From Chitinophaga pinensis (GTDB lineage: Bacteria; Bacteroidota; Bacteroidia; Chitinophagales; Chitinophagaceae), in NCBI GenBank assembly GCA_943333125.1, contig CALQSB010000007.1, positions 21,204 to 85,203 of the forward strand: a stretch of 64,000 bases of DNA. Reading direction: 5' to 3'. Shown in pieces: positions 1 to 7,731 of the stretch. The notes under the pieces were generated by a model, which had not been told where the DNA came from, did no database searches, and saw nothing but the letters and a program-made list of their open reading frames with translations. Position 1 is the stretch's first letter. Each line of letters opens with the position of its first letter. The translations under genes were made by a program, and so were the position numbers.

Positions 1-322
1 AATCGTGAGTTTTCTGAGCGGAAATCATGATATCAAAGACATCAGTTACGCAGTAGATATTTTGAAAATAATGAGTATTGCAGTTTTGTTTTCTCCTTTT
101 GGATCTTACTTTTTTCAATTATTAATTATTCAAGGAAGAAAAAAAATAGCAGTTAAAAATATTTTCTCTGTGGTTATTATCAATTTATTCTCAGCCAGCA
201 CCCTTGCCTATTTATATGGAGGAAAAGGAATGGCCATTAATTTATGCATGATTGTTTTCTTCATTGCTTTGTTTAATTTCATTTCTTATCACAAAAAACT
301 ACCCGGCAATAAAATTCTGTAA
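1..322 (+). CDS. C-terminal end of a probable polysaccharide flippase (Wzx-like), partial
   Basis: The reading frame is open at the left edge, so only about the last 107 residues are present; the GTG at position 5 is unlikely to be the real start. The fragment holds roughly three hydrophobic membrane-spanning stretches separated by short basic loops, and ends in a lysine-rich tail. This matches the end of MATE-like Wzx/RfbX flippases, which move undecaprenyl-linked sugar units across the inner membrane. The assignment rests on hydrophobic pattern and on the glycosyltransferase genes that follow; no catalytic motif can be checked in so short a piece. Another polytopic transporter is possible. 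Confidence 0.5.
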   Translation, partial: IVSFLSGNHDIKDISYAVDILKIMSIAVLFSPFGSYFFQLLIIQGRKKIAVKNIFSVVIINLFSASTLAYLYGGKGMAINLCMIVFFIALFNFISYHKKLPGNKIL

Positions 323-343
323 CAGAGCTAAACAGAATAACAT

Positions 344-351
344 TATTTTTG
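344..351 (+). promoter_or_regulatory. TAnnTTTG-type -7 box upstream of the methyltransferase gene
   Basis: The octamer fits the Bacteroidota -7 consensus TAnnTTTG and lies 56 bases before the methyltransferase start. No TTTG is found at the expected -33 position, so this is a weak call. Confidence 0.3.
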
Positions 352-407
352 CGTACAAATTTATTTAAAAACAGCTTAGATAAGAAAAAGTTAAACTGAT
401 AGTTAAG

Positions 408-1148
408 ATGAGTAATGAATATAAGCCACATAACTTAGACTGGACAGATGAAAAAGTAGAACGATTCTGGAATTTCAGAAACAATTATAAGCCCTATGAT
501 AATACCTGGTTTACACATCAGGCCGGTCCGGCAGTTTTGAAATTAGCTGACTCCAAATCAAAAATAAAAGGAAAAATACTGGATTATGGTACCGGAAAAG
601 GATATTTAGTTGAACATCTTTTATCCAACTATTCATCTGCTCAGATATACGCTTGTGATTTTACAGAAAACCTGGCCTTGGAAACCAATACAAAAAATAA
701 GGATAATCATGCTTTTAAAGGTTGCAGGCATTTAACAAATCTTCCCTCCGAATATGAAGATAATTTTTTCGACACTGTTTTTTTAATTGAAACGATTGAA
801 CATCTTACCGATAATTACCTTCATTCCACACTTAAAGAAATCCATCGTATTCTAAAGCCGGGAGGAACCATAGTAGTGACTACTCCTAATGATGAAGATC
901 TTGAAAAAACATATGTGCATTGTGCCGATTGCGGCGCCACTTTTCACCACATGCAGCATATCAGAAGCTGGAATGAAAAAAAGATCTGCTCTTTAATGGA
1001 TGAGTTTTCTTTCCGCATAAAATTTTGTAAAGGCATAAATATGCCGTGGTATGGAAAAAATGGTATGTTGCATAAAATAATAGACAACTTGAAAAATGCA
1101 TTTCGTGCTTCAAAAAATGCGAACCTTGTATATATTGGAACAAAATAA
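408..1148 (+). CDS. Class I SAM-dependent methyltransferase
   Basis: A 246-residue protein with a Rossmann-type methyltransferase core. Motif I (ILDYGTGKG) is at residues 57-65, an acidic strand end (ACDF) near 82-85, and the FDTVFLIETIEHL segment followed by LKPGG at about 121-153, as in the Methyltransf_11 group. After the core comes an unusual Cys/His stretch, HCADCGATFHHMQH, near residues 171-184, which could bind a metal; it is seen in some polysaccharide-cluster methyltransferases. Position among glycosyltransferase genes suggests it methylates a sugar or a lipid-linked glycan. The acceptor cannot be told from sequence. Confidence 0.8.
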   Translation: MSNEYKPHNLDWTDEKVERFWNFRNNYKPYDNTWFTHQAGPAVLKLADSKSKIKGKILDYGTGKGYLVEHLLSNYSSAQIYACDFTENLALETNTKNKDNHAFKGCRHLTNLPSEYEDNFFDTVFLIETIEHLTDNYLHSTLKEIHRILKPGGTIVVTTPNDEDLEKTYVHCADCGATFHHMQHIRSWNEKKICSLMDEFSFRIKFCKGINMPWYGKNGMLHKIIDNLKNAFRASKNANLVYIGTK

Positions 1149-1174
1149 TTCGACCATTTATTATAAAATCCCTG

Positions 1175-2266
1175 ATGAATCAAACAAAAAAAATAAAAAT
1201 TTTAATTGCTGTTCCTACACTTGAATGTGGTGGTCTGGAAAGGAATGTAGTAAGCATCTGCAATTATGTCAACAACGGTAAGTTTGAAACTACGCTGGTT
1301 GTCGTAAACAATGATAACCCTTTTTATACGGTCACCAATTTATCTGTTGATGTCATAAATCTTAAAAAGAAAAGAGTCAGTTCTTCAATCCCTGAGTTCC
1401 TTAAAATTATTAAAACAAAAAAGCCAGATATCATTCTTACTGCTGCCAATCATTTGAATTTGTTGTTTGCTATTTCAAAATGGTTGTTCCCGCAAAAAAT
1501 AAAATTTATTGCAAGGGAGTCAAGTATTGTAAGTATAAATACCAAAAGAAATAAATTTCCAAAATTGTTCGATTTATTGTTGAAGATTTTCTATCGGAAA
1601 TTTGATCAAATAGTTTGTCAGTCGGAATTTATGAGAAACGATTTATTGAAACATTATCATATTCCTGAAGCAAATATTAAAGTCATTAACAATGCCGTTC
1701 TTTTGCCTGATCATAAATTAACCGCAGAAAATACGACTGATCACATTCGTCAATATATAACGGTTGCCAGATTATCCGAAGAGAAAGGTATAGACAGGAT
1801 TATTCGTTCATTAATACTGACGAAAAAAAAATTCCACTATACAATTATTGGTGACGGGCCTTTAAAGAATACGTTGAAGGAGCTGGTTAAAAAATTAAAT
1901 ATGCAGGATCAGGTTACATTTTTAGGTCCTTTAGATCTCCCTTATAAAGCCATTTATAATCCTGATTTATTTTTATTTGGATCCCATTATGAAGGATTTC
2001 CTAATGTTTTATTAGAAGCAAATGCTTTAGGAATACCTGTTGTTTCATTTAATGCGCCAGGAGGAATAGGCGAAGTGATTGCTGATTTTAAAAACGGAAT
2101 ATTGGTAGAAAACGGCAATGAGCCTGCATTTGCAGCAGCTGTTGATAAAGCCGTTGATTTTCCATTTGATCGAAAGAAAATACAGTTAGATACCATTGAA
2201 TATTATAGCCCCAATAAAATTAAAATGCAATGGGAATCGCTATTCATTTCTGTTTTTTCAAACTAA
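1175..2266 (+). CDS. Glycosyltransferase family 4 protein
   Basis: A 363-residue GT-B type glycosyltransferase. The N-terminal half opens with the acceptor-side motif PTLECGGLERNV near residues 14-25. The C-terminal half has the donor-binding EX7E motif (EGFPNVLLE) at about 273-281 followed by GIPVVSF and a glycine-rich GGIGEVI turn. It begins 26 bases after the methyltransferase stop, so the two are probably co-transcribed. GT4 enzymes are usually retaining and use nucleotide-sugar donors at the cytoplasmic face of the membrane. Linkage and sugar are unknown. Confidence 0.85.
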   Translation: MNQTKKIKILIAVPTLECGGLERNVVSICNYVNNGKFETTLVVVNNDNPFYTVTNLSVDVINLKKKRVSSSIPEFLKIIKTKKPDIILTAANHLNLLFAISKWLFPQKIKFIARESSIVSINTKRNKFPKLFDLLLKIFYRKFDQIVCQSEFMRNDLLKHYHIPEANIKVINNAVLLPDHKLTAENTTDHIRQYITVARLSEEKGIDRIIRSLILTKKKFHYTIIGDGPLKNTLKELVKKLNMQDQVTFLGPLDLPYKAIYNPDLFLFGSHYEGFPNVLLEANALGIPVVSFNAPGGIGEVIADFKNGILVENGNEPAFAAAVDKAVDFPFDRKKIQLDTIEYYSPNKIKMQWESLFISVFSN

Positions 2267-2331
2267 GAAAACTTATAACTTATTTTTACTGATATTTGCA
2301 CTCGCCTTATCATTAGGACGTTATACCATAA

Positions 2332-3495
2332 ATGAAGCCAAAACTATTAATATTTATTAACTCGCTTAATTTGGGAGGGGCCGAACGGGTTGTTTCTCAT
2401 TTATTACGTCATTTAAATGATGATTTTGAAATCCATCTGGCTATGTACAGCAATCAGATTGATTATGATGTTCCTAAAACTATTCCTGTTTTTGATCTGG
2501 GACAACCACTTGAAGAAAATCCACTTTCCATTTTTTTAAAACTTCCTTATTTATCTTACAAGGTATATAAATATTGCAAACAGCATAAAATAACTACTTC
2601 GGTTGCTTTTTTAAATCGTCCTTGTTATATTAATGCATTGATGAGAACTTTATGGAGATATAAGGGCACCGTAATAATGTGTGAACGAACCCATCAAACA
2701 ACTGTTCTTGCATCCAACTCATGGTTTTTCAGAAAAGTGACGACCAAAATGGTTTCTTTTTCTTACAAAAGAGCCGATCTGGTTCTGGTAAATTCTTATG
2801 CTTCCAAGCAAGATCTTCAGGAAAACTTTCATGTAAAAAAACCGATGCAGGTAATTTACAATCCGGTTGATATAGCTACAATAAAAAAACAATCACTTGA
2901 ACCTTGCGGTTTTGATTTCGAAAAAAATTGTTTTTATTTTATTTCTGTTGGTGGTTTCAGAAGAGAGAAAAACATCAACTTTTTACTGGATGCATTTTTT
3001 ATTATCAAGCATCTGCCGGTAAAATTAATTCTTGTAGGATCTGGAGCACAAAAAGAAGAACTCGAAAAAAAGGTATTTGATTTGGGAATGAAAAATCAGG
3101 TCATATTTACTGGATACGATAATAATCCATTTAAGTATGTGAGTCGCAGTAACTGTTATGTACTTGCTTCTTATGTGGAAGGATTTCCGAATGTGCTACT
3201 GGAAGCACTGGCCTGTGAAAAGCCTATCATCTCTACAGATTGCAAGTCGGGTCCCAGAGAATTATTAGCTCCCGGTACAGATTTGCATTACGCTGCAAAA
3301 AGCAGTTATGAGATTGCCGAATATGGAATCCTAACTCCTGTGAATGATGTAGCTAGTCTTTCTGCATCTATGAGAAAAATGTATGATGATGAAAAGTTGC
3401 GGAAGCAATTTCAATCCAAAGCTTTAGAAAGAGCCTCACATTTTGATGTTAGCGAAATTATTCAGTTTTTTCATGTGGCGTTTTCTGGCTTATAA
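2332..3495 (+). CDS. Glycosyltransferase family 4 protein
   Basis: A 387-residue GT-B glycosyltransferase. It starts with the typical NSLNLGGAERVV motif (residues about 9-20), has a basic VGGFRREKN motif at the start of the donor half, and the EX7E motif EGFPNVLLE at about 283-291 followed by CEKPIIST. It is similar in layout to the preceding gene and probably adds a different sugar to the same lipid-linked unit. The last 38 bases overlap, in opposite orientation, the end of the membrane-protein gene on the reverse strand. Confidence 0.85.
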   Translation: MKPKLLIFINSLNLGGAERVVSHLLRHLNDDFEIHLAMYSNQIDYDVPKTIPVFDLGQPLEENPLSIFLKLPYLSYKVYKYCKQHKITTSVAFLNRPCYINALMRTLWRYKGTVIMCERTHQTTVLASNSWFFRKVTTKMVSFSYKRADLVLVNSYASKQDLQENFHVKKPMQVIYNPVDIATIKKQSLEPCGFDFEKNCFYFISVGGFRREKNINFLLDAFFIIKHLPVKLILVGSGAQKEELEKKVFDLGMKNQVIFTGYDNNPFKYVSRSNCYVLASYVEGFPNVLLEALACEKPIISTDCKSGPRELLAPGTDLHYAAKSSYEIAEYGILTPVNDVASLSASMRKMYDDEKLRKQFQSKALERASHFDVSEIIQFFHVAFSGL

Positions 3496-4795
3496 ATTTT
3501 TTTTTATACAGAATAAATAAAATCCCCGCAAGATAGAAAGGCACAATAGGAATGCGATATCTCCCTAGTGTTCCAAAATTAGAAGTAGAAAGCCCGATTA
3601 TAGCTGCAAAAATCAGAGAAAAAGTTACAAACAGAAATACAAAAGGATCATTAAATATCGTTTTGAAAAATCTAAAAAAACCTGTCTTTAATAAAATCCA
3701 TACAGTTATCAGCAACAAAATCAAACTCTCCATCGCTGAAAAAATCATAAGAAAATTTTTAGATTCCCAGAGGTATGGCCGAAATAAAGTAGCGTTTATT
3801 CCTGTTGGCATTTTTTTGATGAAGCCACTCATTGTAGGTTCAATAGTGCCGATGTTAAATGATGATCCACCACCGGATTCTTCTGATGCAAAATAGGATT
3901 GCTGCTGTTCTTTAATGTTATCAAATAGTTTTTCAATAGCAAATCTCCCAAGAAGATTATCAATCGATGCAGCATTAAAATTATACAACAGCGTTAACAT
4001 TAAAATCAATAACGGGAAAAACAATCTTCTGAAAAAAATATTTTTTATTTTATTTACCAGCATCATAATAAGAAAAATAATATAGGGCACAAAAAAAGCC
4101 AAAATAATATATGCCTTTATCTGAAAAACAAGAAATGCGCATATCGTCATCATGATGATATAACGGACTTTGATTTTATGATTGATAAATAGTTGATTGT
4201 TGCAATAAATTAACCACCCCATAGCAGCAATACAAACGGTATCCTTTAAAATTCCTGATCCATAAATAGCCACTGTGGGAAAAAAAAGAACCGCAAATGA
4301 AAGTGGCTTATCCCATTTAGGCATCAGCATTGTAAAAGCTTCAAACATTTTAAACATACCCGAATAGGCAATGGTTGCAAAAAGCATACTTGTGGTAACA
4401 AACCTGAAAAAAGATAAATAGCCTAAAAGAAAAGTCATCCTTTCCAGCAACCATCCTTGTGAGGTACTTGTACCATCCAAACTGTATTTGTCGGCCAGAT
4501 ACATTTCATTTTGGAAAAGAATATGAAAATCTTCTTTCCGGATATTTATTAAATGGTGTACGTAAAGCGTATTTTTAAAATAATGTATACTGTCTCCCAT
4601 ACCCCAGTAATAATAAACAAGTAAACAGTAAAGTATGGTACAGGCAATTTTAAATACAAATCCTTTGATGAGATATTTTTGATAAAGTGCATTTTCTTTG
4701 TTTCTTTTCTTAATCATCAACATAAAAAAATACAACACTAAAAAGTACAGGGGTACTAATATTAAATCTTGCCAGCTTACGTAGTTTTTATACAT
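3458..4795 (-). CDS. Polytopic membrane protein, possible O-antigen polymerase (Wzy-like)
   Basis: A 445-residue protein with about ten hydrophobic membrane segments. A large extracytoplasmic loop near residues 280-340 contains a SEESGGGSS stretch, and there is an arginine-containing RYRIPIVPF segment just before the last helix. Low sequence conservation, multiple helices and one big loop are typical of Wzy polymerases, which link repeat units in the periplasm. It sits inside the polysaccharide cluster but is the only gene there on the reverse strand, facing a glycosyltransferase gene with a 38-base tail overlap. Wzy is inferred from topology and context; a glycosyltransferase of the GT-C type is an alternative. 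Confidence 0.5.
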   Translation of the reverse strand: MYKNYVSWQDLILVPLYFLVLYFFMLMIKKRNKENALYQKYLIKGFVFKIACTILYCLLVYYYWGMGDSIHYFKNTLYVHHLINIRKEDFHILFQNEMYLADKYSLDGTSTSQGWLLERMTFLLGYLSFFRFVTTSMLFATIAYSGMFKMFEAFTMLMPKWDKPLSFAVLFFPTVAIYGSGILKDTVCIAAMGWLIYCNNQLFINHKIKVRYIIMMTICAFLVFQIKAYIILAFFVPYIIFLIMMLVNKIKNIFFRRLFFPLLILMLTLLYNFNAASIDNLLGRFAIEKLFDNIKEQQQSYFASEESGGGSSFNIGTIEPTMSGFIKKMPTGINATLFRPYLWESKNFLMIFSAMESLILLLITVWILLKTGFFRFFKTIFNDPFVFLFVTFSLIFAAIIGLSTSNFGTLGRYRIPIVPFYLAGILFILYKKKFISQKTPHEKTE

Positions 4796-4964
4796 TAAAA
4801 AAATAAAATTAACGACAAGATACTTTAAAAAACAAAGCTATTCGCTACAAACATCAGAAGAAGGATAATGATTTAATCCCGGCAACAGCCAATTTCTTTC
4901 CAAATTATTGCCATGTTTTTCTTTTCTTTGCAGTTCGGCATTCTGTTCTAAAATATTTAATAAC

Positions 4965-6020
4965 ATGAGCATCACACATTCTATTTTAATTACCGGCGGT
5001 GCAGGGTTTATTGGGTCTCATCTCACCAGATTATTTGTAACCAAATATCCCGAATATACCATTGTAAATTTAGATGAACTCACCTATGCTGGTAATCTCG
5101 AAAATCTAAGCGATATAGAAAATCAATCTAATTACACTTTTGTAAAAGGAGATATAAATGATGCCAGTTTATTAAAGTCTTTGTTTGATAAATTTCAGTT
5201 TACTGCAATCATACATTGTGCCGCAGAAAGTCATGTGGATCGTTCGATAACAGATCCTCTGGCTTTTGTAAAAACGAATGTGCTGGGAACGGTAAATTTA
5301 TTGCACGTGGCTAAAGAGTATTGGAAAAACGATATGGAGCATAAAATCTTTTATCACATTTCAACAGACGAGGTTTATGGTTCTCTTGGAAGCGAAGGGT
5401 TTTTTACCGAAGAAACTGCTTATGATCCGCGCAGCCCATACTCTGCTTCTAAAGCCTCTTCGGATCATTTTGTAAGAGCCTTTCACCATACTTACAAATT
5501 ACCGGTAAAAATTTCCAACTGCTCTAATAATTATGGGCCTTTTCATTTTCCCGAAAAATTGATTCCTCTTTGTATTCATAATATCATCAACAACAAGCCT
5601 CTTCCCATTTATGGAAAAGGAGAAAATGTAAGAGACTGGCTTTTTGTTGAAGACCATGTTCGTGCTATCGATACTATATTTCATCATGGAAAAATTGGCG
5701 AAACATATAATATTGGCGGACACAACGAGTGGACAAATATTGCTTTGGTACTGGAGCTCTGCAAACAAATAGATATTAAATTAGGCAGATCTGCTGGTAC
5801 GAGCGAACAGCTGATTACTTATGTAAAAGACAGAGCCGGACACGACTTGCGTTATGCAATTGATGCTACTAAATTAAAGAATGAGTTGGGTTGGATGCCT
5901 TCCTTACAATTTGAAGAGGGGCTTTCCAAAACCATAGACTGGTATCTTTCTAATAGCGAGTGGCTGAATAATGTTACCAGCGGCGAATATCAGCAGTATT
6001 ATAAGGGGATGTACGGTTAA
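4965..6020 (+). CDS. rfbB: dTDP-glucose 4,6-dehydratase
   Basis: Converts dTDP-glucose to dTDP-4-keto-6-deoxyglucose. The chosen ATG gives 351 residues, the normal family length, and starts right before the NAD-binding motif TGGAGFIGSHL; an ATG 57 bases upstream adds a tail not seen in the family. Other family marks are the STDEVYGS motif (catalytic Thr-Asp-Glu), and YSASKASSDHFVRA with the Tyr-xxx-Lys pair. RYGPFHFPEKLIP-like substrate-binding sequence appears as NYGPFHFPEKLIP. It works with rfbA downstream; rmlC and rmlD are absent, so the product is probably not dTDP-rhamnose, at least from this locus. Confidence 0.95.
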   Translation: MSITHSILITGGAGFIGSHLTRLFVTKYPEYTIVNLDELTYAGNLENLSDIENQSNYTFVKGDINDASLLKSLFDKFQFTAIIHCAAESHVDRSITDPLAFVKTNVLGTVNLLHVAKEYWKNDMEHKIFYHISTDEVYGSLGSEGFFTEETAYDPRSPYSASKASSDHFVRAFHHTYKLPVKISNCSNNYGPFHFPEKLIPLCIHNIINNKPLPIYGKGENVRDWLFVEDHVRAIDTIFHHGKIGETYNIGGHNEWTNIALVLELCKQIDIKLGRSAGTSEQLITYVKDRAGHDLRYAIDATKLKNELGWMPSLQFEEGLSKTIDWYLSNSEWLNNVTSGEYQQYYKGMYG

Positions 6021-6125
6021 ATTAAAAGTCAAAATTAAAAAGTAATAAAATTGGCATTAGAAGTTTATTGTTTAAATCGCTTCTCTGCCTGCCTGCCGGT
6101 AGGGTTTAAGGTTAAATTTCTATCA

Positions 6126-6210
6126 CCAAACCCCAAACGCCAAACAACAAACCCCAAACGCCAAACAACAAACAACAAACCCCAAACAATAAACCCCAAA
6201 CCCCAAACAT
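6126..6210. repeat. Imperfect A/C-rich tandem repeat (family R4) before rfbA
   Basis: Several units built from CAAACCCCAAACGCCAAA and CAACAAA follow one another and end only four bases before the rfbA start codon, so the leader of rfbA is almost entirely repeat. A GC-rich hairpin-like string CTGCCTGCCTGCCGGTAGG precedes it at about 6087-6105. A reverse-complement copy lies after lysS at 55954-55990, so this is a dispersed genomic repeat and not a local slip. Confidence 0.7.
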
Positions 6211-6214
6211 CTTT

Positions 6215-7075
6215 ATGAAAGGAATAATACTCGCAGGTGGTTCCGGAACAAGGTTGTATCCAATCACAATGGGAATCAGTAAACAGCTAATGCCTATTTA
6301 TGATAAGCCCATGATTTATTATCCTTTAAGCACATTAATGCTGGCGGGAATCAACGAAATACTAATTATCACCACTCCCGAAGATCAGTCGCAATTTATG
6401 AGATTATTAGGCGACGGCTCGCAATGGGGTTGTAAAATTTCTTATGAGAAACAGGAAAAGCCTAATGGGTTGGCTCAGGCTTTTGTGATTGGTGAAAAAT
6501 TTATTGGAAACGATAGCGTAGCATTGGTACTGGGTGATAATATTTTTTATGGCAGTGGGTTTAGTAAAATGTTACAGGACGCAGCCAATCCTAATGGAGC
6601 GGTGATTTTTGCCTATCCGGTTAGTGATCCCGAAAGATATGGTGTTGTGGAGTTTGATAAAGAACATCATGCAATAAGCATTGAAGAAAAACCAACAGTT
6701 CCTAAAAGTAATTTCGCCGTTCCCGGATTATATTTTTACAATAATGATGTGGTTCGTATAGCCAAGGAAATAAAACCCAGTCCAAGAGGAGAATATGAAA
6801 TTACAGACGTAAACAGAGTTTATATGGAAGGCAGATCACTTAAAGTAGTTACGCTTAACAGAGGATTTGCCTGGCTGGATACAGGAACATTTGATTCGTT
6901 GCACGATGCCAGTGAGTATGTAAGGGTTATTGAAAAAAGACAGGGATTAAAAGTGGGCTGCCCCGAGGAAATAGCCTGGAGAATGGGGTTTATAAGTAAA
7001 AATCAGTTGGAAATTTTAGCCGAACAGCTTAAAAAAAGTGGCTATGGTGAATATTTATATAAAATTTCCAAATAA
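6215..7075 (+). CDS. rfbA: Glucose-1-phosphate thymidylyltransferase
   Basis: Makes dTDP-glucose from dTTP and glucose 1-phosphate, feeding RfbB. The protein has 286 residues, the usual RmlA length. The nucleotidyltransferase signature [11 protein letters not shown] is at residues 8-18, followed by [20 protein letters not shown], then LGDNIFYG with the metal-binding Asp, EEKP and the late WLDTGT motif. It is followed after five bases by the acetyltransferase gene, so both are probably translated from one message. Confidence 0.96.
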   Translation: MKGIILAGGSGTRLYPITMGISKQLMPIYDKPMIYYPLSTLMLAGINEILIITTPEDQSQFMRLLGDGSQWGCKISYEKQEKPNGLAQAFVIGEKFIGNDSVALVLGDNIFYGSGFSKMLQDAANPNGAVIFAYPVSDPERYGVVEFDKEHHAISIEEKPTVPKSNFAVPGLYFYNNDVVRIAKEIKPSPRGEYEITDVNRVYMEGRSLKVVTLNRGFAWLDTGTFDSLHDASEYVRVIEKRQGLKVGCPEEIAWRMGFISKNQLEILAEQLKKSGYGEYLYKISK

Positions 7076-7080
7076 TAATC

Positions 7081-7653
7081 ATGCAATATTTTGCACACCA
7101 TACTGCTGTAATTGATGAAAATTGTTCTATCGGTGATGGAACAAAGATCTGGCACTTCTCACATATCATGACAGGTGCAGTTGTTGGAAGATTTTGCAAT
7201 CTTGGACAAAATGTTGTCATCGAAAGAAAAGTAGTTTTAGGAGAAAATGTGCGAATCCAAAATAATGTAAGTGTATATGAAGGTGTGATCTGTGAAGATG
7301 ATGTTTTTATAGGACCCAGCGTAGTATTAACTAATGTTGTTAATCCAAGAAGTGCGGTTAGCAGGAAGCATGAATTTAAAACAACCCTTATTAAAAGAGG
7401 AGCTACAATTGGCGCCAACGCTACAATAATTTGCGGAAATGAAATCGGTGAATTTGCATTTATCGGTGCAGGAGCAGTAGTAACAAAATCGGTGGCCCCT
7501 TATGCTTTAATTATAGGTAATCCCGGAATTCAAAAAGGATGGATGAGCGAGTATGGACATAAACTTGAATTCGATATCACTAATACAGCTGTATGTTATG
7601 AAAGCGGACAGATTTATTTACTGGAAAATAATTTCGTAAAACGCATCAGCTGA
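7081..7653 (+). CDS. Left-handed beta-helix N-acetyltransferase (WbpD/QdtC-like)
   Basis: A 190-residue hexapeptide-repeat acyltransferase. It opens with HHTAVIDENCSIGDGTKIWHF and carries repeated [LIV]-G-x4 units through most of its length, then IIGNPGIQKGWMSEYG, as in the WbpD/WlbB and FdtC/QdtC families. These transfer acetyl from acetyl-CoA to the 3-amino group of UDP- or dTDP-linked amino sugars. Adjacent rfbA and rfbB favour a dTDP-3-amino-3,6-dideoxyhexose as substrate, but the ketoisomerase and aminotransferase needed to make it are not in the window. The family is clear; the exact substrate is inferred. Confidence 0.8.
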   Translation: MQYFAHHTAVIDENCSIGDGTKIWHFSHIMTGAVVGRFCNLGQNVVIERKVVLGENVRIQNNVSVYEGVICEDDVFIGPSVVLTNVVNPRSAVSRKHEFKTTLIKRGATIGANATIICGNEIGEFAFIGAGAVVTKSVAPYALIIGNPGIQKGWMSEYGHKLEFDITNTAVCYESGQIYLLENNFVKRIS

Positions 7654-7731
7654 TTTCAAAAAAATCTGATTTATTATCATTTACCGTTTAGGTTTTTTAT
7701 TTGTTAATTTAGCAACGCAAATCAATAAAGT

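Noticed and set aside
3552..3896. 114-residue forward-strand frame antisense to the membrane protein gene
   Set aside because: It lies fully within a clear reverse-strand membrane protein and has no motif; a shadow frame.
6126..6210. Possible CRISPR array or telomere-like repeat
   Set aside because: Units are short, irregular and without unique spacers; no cas gene is near; it is better described as a tandem A/C-rich intergenic repeat.
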